This document shows, one piece after another, positions 44,415 to 54,977 of a DNA stretch of 64,000 bases (position 1 is its first letter; each line of letters begins with the position of its first letter). The stretch covers positions 65,386 through 129,385 of the forward strand of contig CAVZCK010000020.1 of assembly GCA_963773735.1 (NCBI GenBank), written 5' to 3'. The translations under genes were made by a program, and so were the position numbers. The DNA comes from CAVZCK01 sp963773735 (GTDB taxonomy: Bacteria; Pseudomonadota; Alphaproteobacteria; Rhizobiales; Rhodomicrobiaceae). Under the pieces are notes generated by a model, which saw nothing but the letters and a program-made list of their open reading frames with translations, was not told where the DNA came from and did not search any database.

Positions 44415-47400
44415 CTAGGCGGCTTCCCGATGCTCCGGCGGGACGCCGCGCAGAGCCTCCAGGAGCTGCTTTTCCTTCAGCCGCGCCTTCTCCACCGACG
44501 CGAGCTTCACCGGCCCAAAGCCGCGAATCTGCTCCGGCAGAGCGGCAAGCGCCGTCGCCACCTCATGCGTTTCGGGCTTGAGGCGCCGGGCGATCTCGTC
44601 GAGCAGGCTCTCATAGTCGGCGATGAGCTGGCGCTCCATGCGCCGCTCCGCGCTCAGGCCGAAAATATCGACGCGCGTGCCGCGCAGCCGCCTCATCGCC
44701 GCAAGCAGCCGGAAGGCCGTCATCATCCAGGCACCGAAGCGGACTTTCCGCGGCCGGCCAGTCGCCGGATCGGGCTTGGAGATAAGCGGCGGCGCCAGAT
44801 GAAATTCAAGGCGGTAATCGCCCTCGAAGGCGCGGTCGAGCTGGCGCTGGAATGAACCGTCTGTATAGAGACGGGCAACTTCGTACTCGTCCTTGTAGGC
44901 CATCAGCTTGAAGTAATTCTTCGCCACCGCCCAGCTCAACAATTCGTTGCCCGGCGACAGCCTCGCCTCGCGGGCGCGGATCGCCTCGACGCGGCTGCGG
45001 TAGCGCTCGGCATAGGCGGCATCCTGATAGGCGGCGAGGAAGCGGACGCGCCGCTCGATCGCCTCATCGAGCGTCTGCGACAGCCTTTCGCCCTCGACCG
45101 GCTTGGCGCGTTTTGCTACCAGCGCGGCGATCCGGGGCCTCATCGACGGCCAGCAGGCGGCCCCAGCGGAAGGCTTGGGTGTTGGCCTCGACGGCGACGC
45201 CGTTCAGCCGGATCGCCTCCTCGATGGCCTCGGCCGAAAGCGGCAACAGCCCTTTCTGATAGGCGAAGCCGAGAGCAGAATATTGGCCATCGCCTTGTCG
45301 CCGGTCAGCGCTGCGGCGTAGCTTTGCGCATCGATGAAGCTGCAAGCGGCGGCGCCGGCGCGGTCTTCGAGCGCGCGCCGCAGAGCGGAGCCGGGAAGGC
45401 TCAGATCCGGCGAGCGGGTAAAGTCGCCGGTCATGGTCTGATGCGGGCTGGCGACGACCCGCGTGCGCCCTGAGCGGATGACGCCGAGCACCTTGCTGGA
45501 GCCGGCGACGACGAGATCGCCGCCGACCACCAGATCGGCGCCCGCCGCCGAGGCGCGGATGGCTTTGATCTCGCTCGGCGAACTCGGCGATGCGCACATG
45601 GACGGCCACGGGTCCGCCCTTCTGAGCAAGGCCCGACATATCGATGATGCCGGCGCCCTTGCCTTCGAGATGGGCGGCCATGCCGAGGATGGCGCCGATG
45701 GTGACGACGCCGGTGCCGCCAATGCCGGTGATGACCATGGAATAGGGCCGGTCGAGCGCCGGATGCGCCGGCTCGGGCGGACTGGCGAAAGCGCTCGCCA
45801 TCGGGCGCCGCCTCGCGCTTGGGCTGCCGCCGCTTGCCGCCGTGAACCGTGACGAAGCTCGGGCAAAAGCCTTTGATGCAGGAGAAATCCTTGTTGCAGG
45901 CATCCTGGTCGATGGCGCGCTTGCGGCCGAATTCGGTCTCGACGGGCTCGATGGCGACGCAGTTGGACTGCACGCCGCAATCGCCGCAGCCCTCGCAGAC
46001 CAGCTCGTTGATCATCACCCGCATGTCGGGATCGGGAAAGGCGCCGCGCTTGCGGCGGCGGCGCTTCTCGGCCGCGCAGGTCTGTTCGTAGATGAGGACG
46101 GTGACGCCCTCGGTCTGGGCAAGATCGCGCTGCACGCTGTCGAGATCGTCGCGATGGGCGATCCGCGTGCCGGCGGAAAAGGCGCTCGCGGCAAATTTCT
46201 CCGGCTGATCGGAGACGACCGCGACGCGCTTGGCGCCCTCGGCTTCGACCGCCTGCGCCATCTGGGCAACGCTCATGCCGCCATCGAGCGCCTGCCCGCC
46301 GGTCATGGCGACGGCGTCATTATAGAGCAGCTTGAAGGTGACGTTCGTGCCGGCGGCGACGGCGGCGCGGATGGCAAGGCTGCCGGAATGGATGAAGGTG
46401 CCGTCGCCGATATTCTGGAAGACGTGGCCGCGCTTCGAGAACGGCGCCTCGCCGATCCAGTTGGCGCCCTCTCCGCCCATCTGGGTGAAGCCCTCCGTCG
46501 AGCGGTCCATCCACTGGGCCATGTAGTGGCAGCCGATGCCGGCATAGGCGCGCGAGCCTTCCGGCACGACGGTCGAGGTATTGTGCGGACAGCCGGCGCA
46601 GAAATAGGGGATGCGCTCGGCGATCGACTGCGCGGCATGGGCGGCACGATCGGCGGCTTCGAGCTCGGCGATCCGCGCGGCGATCTCCGCGCTTTCGCCG
46701 CGGGCGGCAAGCCGGCGCGCCAGAGCGAGCGCGATCTGCACCGGCTCAAGCGCGCCTTTGGCCGGGAACAGCCATTTGCCGTTCTCGTCCATCTTGCCGA
46801 TGATGCGCGGACGGATTCGGCGGCCGTAAAGCTCTTCCTTGATCTGCACCTCGATAAGCGCGCGCTTCTCCTCGATCACCATGATCAGCTCAAGGCCCTC
46901 GCCGAAGGCCATGACGCCCTCCGGCTCCAGCGGATAGGGCATGGCGACCTTGTAGAGGCGGAGGCCGAGATCGGCGGCGCGTCACCTCGTCGATGCCGAG
47001 CAGATCGAGCGCCTCGATGACGTCCTGATAGCTCTTGCCGGTGGTGATGATGCCGATGCGTGGGCTTGCGCCCGCCGGAGAGGATGATGCGGTCGAGCTT
47101 GTTGGCGCGGGCGAAGGCGAGCACGGCCGGGCGCTTGTAGTCGTGCAGCCGCGCTTCCTTGGCGAGCGCCGTGTCGCCGAGGCGGATGTTGAGCCCGCCT
47201 TCCGGCAGCACGAAATCGGCGGGGATGACCGGCGTGACGCGGCCGATGCGGCCATCGACCATGGCGGTCTGCTCGATATTGTCCTTCACGCATTTGATGC
47301 CGACCCAGACGCCGGCAAAGCGCGACAGGGCAAAGCCGTAAAGCCCGTAATCGAGGATCTCCTGCACATTCGCCGGATTGAGCACCGGGATCATGGCGTC

Positions 47401-47893
47401 GACGAAGGCGAATTCGGACTGATGCGCGGAGGTGGAGGATTCGCAGGTGTGGTCGTCGCCCATCAGCGCGAGGACGCCGCCATTCTTGCGAGGTGCCGGC
47501 GTGGTTGGCATGGCGGAACGCGTCGCCGGAGCGGTCGACGCCCGGCCCTTTGCCGTACCAGATGCCGAAAACGCCGTCGTACTTGCCCTCGCCGCGGAGC
47601 TCGGCCTGCTGCGAGCCCCAAAGCGCGGTCGCCGCGAGGTCCTCGTTGAGGCCGGGCTGGAAGACGATATTGTAGGGTTTGAGGAATTTCCAGGCGCGCT
47701 GAAAGGTCTGATCGAGCCCGCCGAGCGGGGAGCCGCGATAGCCGGTCACATAGCCGGCGGTGTTGAGGCCACGCGCCGCGTCCAGGCGCTGCTGCATCAT
47801 CGCCAGGCGAACGACGGCCTGGCTTCCGCTGACGTAAATCCGCTCCTGGCTGAGATCGTATTTGTCGTCGAGGCTGACCTTGGCAAGGGCCAT
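44415..47893 (-). CDS. Indolepyruvate ferredoxin oxidoreductase, fused alpha-beta-gamma type (about seven frameshifts)
   Basis: Restored length is about 1159 residues, the usual size of the single-chain enzyme that oxidatively decarboxylates aryl- or keto-acids to acyl-CoA. The N-terminus has SGSQAVVRLAMMQQRLDAA and GYRGSPLGGLDQTF. The TPP part has IPYFCAGCPHNTSTVVPEG and GGEGANWIGEAPF, the cluster region CEGCGDCGVQSNC and CIKGFCPSF, the gamma part ITGIGGTGVVTIGAILGMAA, and the end HREAA. Breaks lie near 47505, 47065, 46985, 45810, 45590, 45280 and 45130. ATG 47893 follows a perfect GGAGGT. All breaks leave residues collinear, arguing for sequence errors. Confidence 0.85.
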
Positions 47894-47983
47894 GGAACCA
47901 CCTCCTTCAAGGATGGAGTGAAACTTGCCAAGACTATACGGTAATAAGAAAAAGTTACGCCACCCTCTAATCGACGATGTCAA

Positions 47984-48660
47984 CTAAGTGATTGCGGCGG
48001 CGGCCTCGTCAAGGGTCTTAACCACAAGGGCCGGTCCGGCCGGGAGAATTTCGCGGGGTTGGCCGAAGCGGTTGAGATGGATCACCGTGAAGCCGTAAAA
48101 GGCCGCGCCCGCCGCGTCCCAGCCATTGGCTGATACGAAGCCGATCATGCTGGCCGGGAGCTGCAGACGCTCCTCGCCGAGCCGGTAAACGCGCGGATGC
48201 GGCTTGTAGATCCCGACGCTCTCGACGGACAGGACATGATCGAGGAGGTCGGTGAGGCCGGCGGAGGCGACGGCCGAGGCCAGCATCTGAGGCGAGCCGT
48301 TGGAGAGAATGCCGGTGATGATCCGCCGCTCTCGCAGCGCGCGCAAGGCGCTCACGGCGTCGGGATAGGCGTCGAGAGTCATGTAGAGGCCGAGCAGGCG
48401 GTCGCGTAAGGCTTTATCCGTCACGCCATGCTGGCCGAGGGCAAAATCGAGCGCGTCGGCGGTGACCGTGAGCGAAATCGGCATGCGCGCCCATCAGGCT
48501 GCGCAGCCAGGTATATTGAAGCTGCTTGGCGCGCCAAAGCTCGGAGATCGCGGCGGCGTTCGGGCCGATCTCGGCGGCGAGACGGGCGATCGGGCGCATG
48601 CACGTCGAACAGCGTGCCATAGGCGTCGAAAAGCACGCCTTTCAAAGCAGGCAAAGTCAT
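47984..48660 (-). CDS. HAD-family haloacid dehalogenase, type II (two frameshifts)
   Basis: A hydrolase of about 225 residues. It begins MTLPALKGVLFDAYGTLFDVH, with the nucleophilic Asp in FDAYGTLFD. After a shift near 48597 it continues ARLAAEIGPNAAAISELWR and QLQYTWLRSLMG. After one near 48482, ALDFALGQHGV, ILSNGSPQML, SVGIYKPHPRVYRL and VSANGWDAAGA. These are the four HAD motifs in order. L-2-haloacid dehalogenases share this pattern; the true substrate is unknown. It is upstream of no clear operon partner. Confidence 0.82.
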
Positions 48661-48695
48661 GCGAGCGCTCCCTCATGGACCCCGGTCAGGGGTGG

Positions 48696-49823
48696 TCAGA
48701 ACGGATTTGCGGGGCCGAGCGCCGATAAGAATAACGCCGTTCCGAGCAGCATGACCAGCAGCGATCCGCCAACCGCGGCAAAATCCGATATGCCGGTCGT
48801 CCAGCGGCTGCCGCCGAAGCGCAGGGCAAGGTCGCGCGAGGCAACCGCCAGCACCGCAATGGCGGAGACCGTGATCGCGGTGCCGAGCGCCATGGCGAAG
48901 GTCGCGCCGACGCCGGCCCAGAACATGCCCTGAGTGAGCGCGAAGACGAGGATCAGGATCGCCCCGGTGCAGGGCCGGATGCCGATCGCCAGCACCATCG
49001 CCGCGGCGTTGGTCAGCGACCAGTTCTTCTCCAGCTCCCTGGCGTCAGGCATGTGGGCATGGCCGCAGTCGCAAGCCTCGTCGTGGTGATGGTGGTGGTC
49101 GCCGTGATGATGCTGGTCGTCATGATCATGGTGGTGGTGATCGTGATCATGGCCCGCCGCCGCGGCGAGCGCAATGGCCGGGCGGCTATACAGACGCCGG
49201 CGCAGATAGCTGGAGAGCAGCCACAGCCCGGTCAGCAGGATCAGCACGCCGCTCACCGTCTCGAAGCGGCGCACCATCTCTTGAATCTGGAGCCCGGCGG
49301 CATGGAGCGCAATGGCGAACACGCTGACGAGCAGGATCGCCGAGAAGGCCTGCACGATCGCCGCCACGACCGAGAGGAGGACACCGCGCCAGACCGTCAC
49401 CCGGTTCGCCACCACATAGGAGGAGATGACCGCCTTTCCATGTCCTGGGCCGACGGCATGGAAGACGCCGTAAATGAAGCTTACCACCACCAGCGTGAGG
49501 GCGGTCCCGACCGAGCTGCCGGCCTTGAGGCCCTTCACGGCGTCCGAAAGCTGCCGGAGCATTTTTTGCTGCATGTCGAGAACGAACCGCCACCAGTTCG
49601 CCCCATATGATGGCGTTGTCACCGGAGCTGACCCGGCGCCCGGCGCGGCGGGCCAGGCGGATCTTGGCTGCGACGGCGCGCCGGATGTGGCCGGTGCCGG
49701 CCAGGCGGCGCGCGGCGCCGCCCCGGTGGTGGCGGGGCTTTGCGCATGGGCGGAGCCGGGGAGCGCCTGCAATCCGGCGAGGCTGAGACTGGAGAGCAAG
49801 ATCAGCATGAGAAAGCGAGCCAT
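48696..49823 (-). CDS. Nickel/cobalt exporter-type permease (NicO/RcnA family)
   Basis: A protein of about 375 residues. A signal peptide (ending SAHAQ) and a Pro/Ala-rich stretch precede the permease. VSFIYGVFHAVGPGHGKAVISSYVV is the first metal motif. A cytoplasmic His-rich loop with more than twenty His (about residues 225-265) ends in CDCGHAHM. IGIRPCTGAILILVFAL is the second conserved motif. Family members move nickel or cobalt; direction is not certain. ATG 49823 lies seven bases after the DUF1007 gene, so they form an operon. Confidence 0.9.
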   Translation of the reverse strand: MARFLMLILLSSLSLAGLQALPGSAHAQSPATTGAAPRAAWPAPATSGAPSQPRSAWPAAPGAGSAPVTTPSYGANWWRFVLDMQQKMLRQLSDAVKGLKAGSSVGTALTLVVVSFIYGVFHAVGPGHGKAVISSYVVANRVTVWRGVLLSVVAAIVQAFSAILLVSVFAIALHAAGLQIQEMVRRFETVSGVLILLTGLWLLSSYLRRRLYSRPAIALAAAAGHDHDHHHHDHDDQHHHGDHHHHHDEACDCGHAHMPDARELEKNWSLTNAAAMVLAIGIRPCTGAILILVFALTQGMFWAGVGATFAMALGTAITVSAIAVLAVASRDLALRFGGSRWTTGISDFAAVGGSLLVMLLGTALFLSALGPANPF

Positions 49824-49830
49824 GGGTCCC

Positions 49831-50505
49831 TCAACCGGCTGGACAGGTGATGGTGACGAATTGCGCATACTGCTCGGCGAGCGAGCGCGCGGCGTCGGCA
49901 TTGTTGAAGAAGCTTTCGCCGAGATTGCTCACGGTGGTCTGGGCGGTATCCGCGGCCGGGGCCTTGATGACGGGGGTGCAGCCGGGTGGGGCGGCGCTCA
50001 GAATGATCGGATGGTCCTTGGCGAGAGCGAAATCGACGAAATAGGTCGGGTCGAATTCCGCGAAGGTAAAATCCTTCACCTTGTCGGCGGGGATGGGCGT
50101 CTTGAGCGGCAGCGTGAAATAGAGGGTCAGCTTGGTGCCGTCATATTCCAGCCAGTAATCCTTCGGCGGCTCGCGATCGACGAGCTTGCCCGCGACTTTC
50201 GGGAAGGTGAAATAGTCGAATTCCTTCAGCGAGCTGATATTGACGTCGGCCAGCGGCGCCAGCTCGTTGCGGTCATATTTGCCGTCATTGTTCTTGTCGA
50301 GGCCCTGGATGGCGAAGGCCGAGTAATATTCGTCGAATTCCCATTTGTGCCGGAAGCCGGTGATCGCTTTCTGCGCGTTATAGAGAACCACCGTCTTGAC
50401 CGTCACCCAGACATGCGGATGCGCGACCGCAGTCTTCGGCGCCCCGAACGCCACCATCGCCAGCGCGGCGAAAAGTGCGCATTGAATTCGGCGGAAGTGC
50501 TGCAT
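49831..50505 (-). CDS. DUF1007 family periplasmic protein, partner of the nickel/cobalt permease
   Basis: A 224-residue secreted protein. The signal peptide ends TAVA and the mature start is HPHVWV, a likely metal-binding His pair. A calcium-loop-like DKNNDGKYDRNEL lies at about residues 70-82, followed by FDYFTFPKVAG and a Cys-containing end. DUF1007 genes regularly precede NicO-type permeases, which supports a role in metal capture. The gene overlaps nothing upstream. Confidence 0.9.
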   Translation of the reverse strand: MQHFRRIQCALFAALAMVAFGAPKTAVAHPHVWVTVKTVVLYNAQKAITGFRHKWEFDEYYSAFAIQGLDKNNDGKYDRNELAPLADVNISSLKEFDYFTFPKVAGKLVDREPPKDYWLEYDGTKLTLYFTLPLKTPIPADKVKDFTFAEFDPTYFVDFALAKDHPIILSAAPPGCTPVIKAPAADTAQTTVSNLGESFFNNADAARSLAEQYAQFVTITCPAG

Positions 50506-50900
50506 CGACCAACCTCGCGATGAAGAATCGAATTTTTTCGGAGAAGGATATTTTTTGCAGCGTTATAGGTAAATCTTGGCGAAGCTGCGACGGAAAACAA
50601 TCCTGCCCATCACATTGGCTTGCGCTGAATCGGGGCGAGCGGTCATCCCGGACCTTCAGCGAATGGGCCGATTTTTGCCTCACTGGCATAGATCCCCGGG
50701 TCTCGCTCCGCTCGCCCAGGGATGACCGGCCGAGGGCCATTCGGCCGACGAGGTCCATCTCAGATGTCGTCTGCGGGCTCGACCCGCGGACCCACTCCTT
50801 GCTTCAAAACGGTATTAGGCAAAATGAAAGGCCGGATCAGGAATCCGGCCCTATTCGCAACATAGGCGCTTCGATGCAGCGCTTCGTCAGAGCGATGCGC
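50506..50900. other. Intergenic region with a repeat-like hairpin
   Basis: Nearly 400 bases without a gene. It contains GGGTCTCGCTCCGCTCGCCC near 50698-50717, which resembles the palindrome loop at 2335-2358 in reverse orientation, and the terminator at 50821-50850. A short AT-rich part next to 50530 may hold the promoter of the DUF1007 gene. Confidence 0.5.
50821..50850 (-). terminator. Intrinsic terminator of the L,D-transpeptidase gene
   Basis: GGCCGGAT (50830-50837) pairs with ATCCGGCC (50843-50850) around a five-base loop. On the minus strand it is followed by TTTCATTTT. It lies 50 bases past the transpeptidase stop codon. Confidence 0.8.
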
Positions 50901-51485
50901 TTACGAAGTGGTGAAATGCGCCCAGGTCACCGTCACCTTCGTGCCGATGCGCGTGCGGTTATAAAGATCGATCACATCGGAATTCAGCATCCGGACGCAG
51001 CCATGGGAGACTTCCTGACCGATCAGCCAGGGGGCGTCTGTGCCGTGGACGCGGTAGAGCGTGTTGCCGAGATAGAGCGCGCGCACGCCCAGCGGGTTGC
51101 GCGGATGACCGCCCGGCACATAAGCGGGAAGCTTCGGATTCTCCCGGCGCATGTCCTCGGTCGGGATCCATTCCGGATCGACCTTCTTCGAGCTGACGCT
51201 CAAAGTGCCGGCCCAGCGGGCGTCACCCTTCGGGATGGCAATCGGATAGCTGATCGCTTTTCCAGGCGCCAGGACGTAGTAAAGCCGGCGATCGCCGAAG
51301 CTGATGATGATCTGATTGGGGGTATATTTCGGCGAGAAGCGAACCATTTCCTTGCTCGCATAGCTGCCGCCGGACCCGCCGAACAGATCATCGAAGAAGT
51401 CGGCGCGCGCGTTACCCGTGCCCACTGTCAGAAGCGCCGTAGCACCTACAGCCAATGCTGCAACTCTCAAGAAAGCCTTGAACAT
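50901..51485 (-). CDS. L,D-transpeptidase (YkuD domain), copy 1
   Basis: A 194-residue periplasmic enzyme that forms 3-3 peptidoglycan cross-links or anchors outer-membrane proteins. A signal peptide (MFKAFLRVAALAVGATALL) is followed by a Gly/Ser linker. The YkuD core has LGVRALYLGNTLYRVHGTDAPW and the catalytic SHGCVRM. ATG 51485 opens the signal peptide; ATG 51539 would add 18 residues. The gene is followed by its own terminator. Confidence 0.92.
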   Translation of the reverse strand: MFKAFLRVAALAVGATALLTVGTGNARADFFDDLFGGSGGSYASKEMVRFSPKYTPNQIIISFGDRRLYYVLAPGKAISYPIAIPKGDARWAGTLSVSSKKVDPEWIPTEDMRRENPKLPAYVPGGHPRNPLGVRALYLGNTLYRVHGTDAPWLIGQEVSHGCVRMLNSDVIDLYNRTRIGTKVTVTWAHFTTS

Positions 51486-51549
51486 AACACCTCCATTCCA
51501 TATTCGCCGCATGAGCCCCCCCGCGGGGTGTGAGCTCAAGAGTTTGCCG

Positions 51550-52092
51550 CTACCGGATCACATGAACCGGTGCGCCGATATGTACACGTTCAAACAAATC
51601 AATCACGTCGGCGTTCCGCATGCGGATACAGCCGCTCGATGCGGCCCGGCCGATCGACCAGGGCGCGTTGGTTCCGTGAATGCGGTAGTCGGTCCAGCCG
51701 AGATAGAGCGCGCGCACGCCGAGCGGGTTGTTCGGACCGGGCGGCACATAGGCCGGGAGCGATGGATGCTCGCGGCGCATCCGCGGCGTCGGCGTCCAGC
51801 TCGGACTGTCGCTTTTGGACTGAACGAAGGTATCGCCGGACCACTGCATACCCTCCTTGCCCACGGCCACATCATAGCGAAGGGCCATGCCATTGCCGAG
51901 GACGTAATAGAGACGCCGCTCGGTGGTCTTGATGACGATCGTGCCCATCTGCTGATCGCCGGCCCACGCAACGAGTTCCCGCGCCCCGACGGCCTTGGGG
52001 ACACAAAGCAGCGCCAAAGCAACGCCGACGAACACAAACGAACGCCCGAGGCAAAGAGCACACTTGCCGATCCGCAATGTCGTTGTCCCCAT
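51550..52092 (-). CDS. L,D-transpeptidase (YkuD domain), copy 2
   Basis: A paralogue of its downstream neighbour, about 180 residues. A hydrophobic N-terminus (RSFVFVGVALALLCVPKAVG) acts as signal or anchor. The core has LPAYVPPGPNNPLGVRALYL, YRIHGTNAPW and the catalytic Cys in SSGCIRM, with Ser in place of the usual His before Gly-Cys. ATG 52092 has AAGAG upstream; a longer frame opens at 52272. The two copies are 64 bases apart on the same strand. Confidence 0.88.
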   Translation of the reverse strand: MGTTTLRIGKCALCLGRSFVFVGVALALLCVPKAVGARELVAWAGDQQMGTIVIKTTERRLYYVLGNGMALRYDVAVGKEGMQWSGDTFVQSKSDSPSWTPTPRMRREHPSLPAYVPPGPNNPLGVRALYLGWTDYRIHGTNAPWSIGRAASSGCIRMRNADVIDLFERVHIGAPVHVIR

Positions 52093-52595
52093 CTCTTGAT
52101 TGCATCGGCGCCCCGCCTTGACGGGACGGAAATGGGGACCACGCGCAACGCGCCAGCGGCTTCCCACGAGATGCCTCCTGACCCTATTACGCCATGAAGT
52201 CAGCTGGCCTATCAAGGGCCGAAGAGAGGGACCCATTGTAGGATTGCGTAAACTTTGTGGCTGATTCGCCACAAATCCGGCGTAAATGACAGAACCTCAT
52301 CGTTATTCCCGATATCTCCGCTATTCACGGTCGGAAGCCGCGCTGGATTGTGGTGATCTTATGGCGAGAAGGATCAAGATAAGGTAAACGCATCGTAATT
52401 CTTGCTGCCGCGGGGCCTAAGTCATTACCCTTGGGAGGAGAGCATGGGGCAGCAAAGCAAAGTGAGCTGACGGCCGCTTCCCGAATGAAAGCGCAGTACT
52501 GTCTGGCCGATTTGGGCTTGATCGGCGACCAAAATGATGTAGGAAGAAACGTACTATTCGTACTTTTAAAAGAACAAACTCTGATCGAGGGGATC
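52093..52595. other. Divergent promoter region
   Basis: About 500 bases between the second transpeptidase and the sulfate-activation gene. No supported gene. Short frames on both strands lack start signals. A promoter for each flanking gene must lie here but none is clear. Confidence 0.45.
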
Positions 52596-54397
52596 ATGAG
52601 CGATCATCCGTTCCGCGGGAAGCATCTGGGCGCTCCGGACTCTGATGCCACGGGCGATGCCGGGACGACGCACGTTCTATTCGCGCCTGCGGGCGAAGTC
52701 GCGGCACTCAAGGCCGAAGCCGGCGAATTGCTCTCATGGGATTTGACCGCCCGCCAGCTTTGCGACCTCGAGCTGCTTATGAATGGCGGCTTTGCGCCGC
52801 TGACCGGCTTTCTCGGCGAGGCCGATTATGACCGGGTCGTCGAGGAGATGCGCCTCGCCTCAGCTGCGCTCTGGCCGATCCCGGTGACGCTGGACGTCAA
52901 TGCCGATTTTGCCGGCAAGCTGAAGACCGGCCAGCGTATCGCGCTGCGGGATCCCGAAAATGTCGCCCTCGCCATTCTCGAAGTCCAGTCGATCTGGCGG
53001 CCGGACAAGGCGCGCGAGGCCGTCAAGGTTTTCGGCGCCGACGATCCCGCCCACCCTGCCGTGCGCTATCTGCACGACAAGGCGGGCAGCCATTATATCG
53101 GCGGCAGGGTGATTGGCCTGCAGGCGCCGCAACCATTATGATTTCCGCGACTGCCGCCACTCGCCCGCGCAGCTCAAGATGCTGTTCCGGGAGCAGGGCT
53201 GGGAGAAGGTCGTCGCCTTCCAGACCCGCAATCCGCTGCACCGCGCCCATCTGGAGCTGACGCTACGGGCGTGCCAGCAGGTGGGCGGCAATCTCCTCAT
53301 TCATCCGGTCGTCGGCATGACCAAGCCAGGCGACGTCGACCATTTTACCCGTGTGCGCTGCTATGAGGCGCTGTTGCCGCATTACCCGGACGGCAAGGCC
53401 ACGCTCAGCCTCTTGCCGCTCGCCATGCGCATGGCCGGGCCGCGCGAGGCGCTGTGGCACGCCCTGATCCGCCGCAACTATGGCTGCACGCATCTGATCG
53501 TCGGCCGCGATCATGCCGGGCCGGGCAATAACAGCATCGGCGAGCCGTTTTGCGGGCCTTATGACGCGCAGGATATGGTGAAGCTGCATGAGGCGGAGAT
53601 CGGCATCGAAATGGTGCCGTTTAAAGAGATGGTTTATTTGCAGAACCGCCACCACTATGCTCCGGCCGATGAGATCCAGCCGGGCGAGGCGATCCTCAAC
53701 CTGTCGGGCACCGAGCTGCGCCGCCGCCTTCAGGAAGGCGAGGAGATCCCGGAATGGTTCTCCTTCCCGAGCGTGATCGCCGAACTGCGCCGCACCCATC
53801 CGGCGCGCGAGCGCCAGGGCTTCACGGTGTTTTTCACCGGCCTCTCCGGCGCCGGCAAGTCGACCATCGCCAATGCGCTGATGGCCAAGCTGATGCAGAT
53901 CGGCGGTCGGCCCCTGACACTGCTCGACGGCGACGTCGTCCGCAAGCATCTCTCATCGGAGCTGGGCTTCTCCAAGCAGCACCGCAACATCAATATCCTG
54001 CGCATCGGCTATGTGGCCTCGGAAATCACCAAGAATGGCGGCATCGCCATTTGCGCGCCGATCGCGCCTTACGCCGCGACGCGCCACGAGGTCCGCGAGA
54101 TGATCGAGCCGTTTGGCGGCTTCATCGAGGTCTATATCGCCACGCCACTTGCCGAATGCGAGCGCCGCGACCGTAAGGGGCTCTATAAGCTCGCGCGCGC
54201 AAGGCAAGCTCAAGCAGTTCACCGGCATCGATGATCCCTATGAGGCCCCGGAGGCACCTGAGGTCACGATCGAGACGCTGCATCAGTCGCCGGACCAGGC
54301 GGCAGACGCCATTCTGGCGAAGATCACCGAGATGGGGCTGATCGCGCGCAAGGGGCTGCATGAGAAACGCGCTGAGCGGCTCGCCATTTCGGCCTGA
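52596..54397 (+). CDS. Bifunctional ATP sulfurylase / APS kinase (two frameshifts)
   Basis: A fused Sat-CysC of about 600 residues that turns sulfate into APS and then PAPS. The sulfurylase part has WDLTARQLCDLELLMNGGFAPLTGF and, after a shift near 53138, QTRNPLHRAHLELT, RMAGPREALWHALIRRNYG and GRDHAGPG. The kinase part has GLSGAGKSTIANAL, LDGD, RNINILRIGYVA and, after a shift near 54200, the end GKLKQFTGIDDPYEAP. ATG 52596 has GAGGGGA upstream. The APS kinase P-loop is complete, so this is a working fusion and not the inactive sulfurylase tail. Confidence 0.92.
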
Positions 54398-54416
54398 TCG
54401 GCGCCATGACGGCCGG

Positions 54417-54977
54417 CTACCCCGCCGCCCGATCTTCCGCGACAATGTCCCCGGCGGCTATCGACTTCAGCCTGGCAGCAAGCTTTTCCGCCGGCGGCGA
54501 ATAGACGAAGCCGAATGACACCGCGCCGTCCTTGCCGTGCGTGGCATGATGCAGCCGGTGCGCCTGATAGACCCGGCGCAGATAGCCGTTTCGCGGCACG
54601 AAGCCGTGCTCGACGCGCCGATGGACCAGCACGTCGTGAATGAGGAAATAGACGAGCCCGTAGGCGGTCATGCCGAGGCCCGCCCAGAAGAACCGCCCGT
54701 CATAGAGCGTGCCGGCGATCATCAGCCCCATCGAGAAGACGGTGAAGAAGACACCGAACAGATCGTTGAGCTCGAACCAGCTTTGGCGCGGCCGGTGGTG
54801 GGACTCGTGCAGCACCCAGAGGAAGCCGTGCATGACATATTTGTGCAAGGCCCAGGCAACGCCCTCCATGCCGATGAAGACGGCCAGGAAAATGCTCAAG
54901 CTGATCGACCAGTCGGGCAATTCGGAGTCTCTATGATCTCTTCTTGCGGCCGGTCGCGTCAGGCGATCTGCCGCCAC
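54417..54977 (-). CDS. crtZ: Beta-carotene hydroxylase, CrtZ type
   Basis: A 186-residue di-iron membrane enzyme. The His-box set of the fatty-acid hydroxylase superfamily is complete: HKYVMH, HESHH, HDVLVHRR and HRLHHA. Four hydrophobic stretches are visible. CrtZ adds 3-hydroxyl groups to beta-rings, for example zeaxanthin. The GTG start at 54977 overlaps the crtE stop by 19 bases, and the first 15 residues are poorly conserved, so the exact start is uncertain. Confidence 0.88.
   Translation of the reverse strand: MAADRLTRPAARRDHRDSELPDWSISLSIFLAVFIGMEGVAWALHKYVMHGFLWVLHESHHRPRQSWFELNDLFGVFFTVFSMGLMIAGTLYDGRFFWAGLGMTAYGLVYFLIHDVLVHRRVEHGFVPRNGYLRRVYQAHRLHHATHGKDGAVSFGFVYSPPAEKLAARLKSIAAGDIVAEDRAAG

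Noticed and set aside
45842..47020. A 392-residue frame antisense to the indolepyruvate oxidoreductase
   Set aside because: Its low-complexity Gly/Ala/Asp content and lack of motifs mark it as a shadow; it looks longer only because the real gene is broken by indels.
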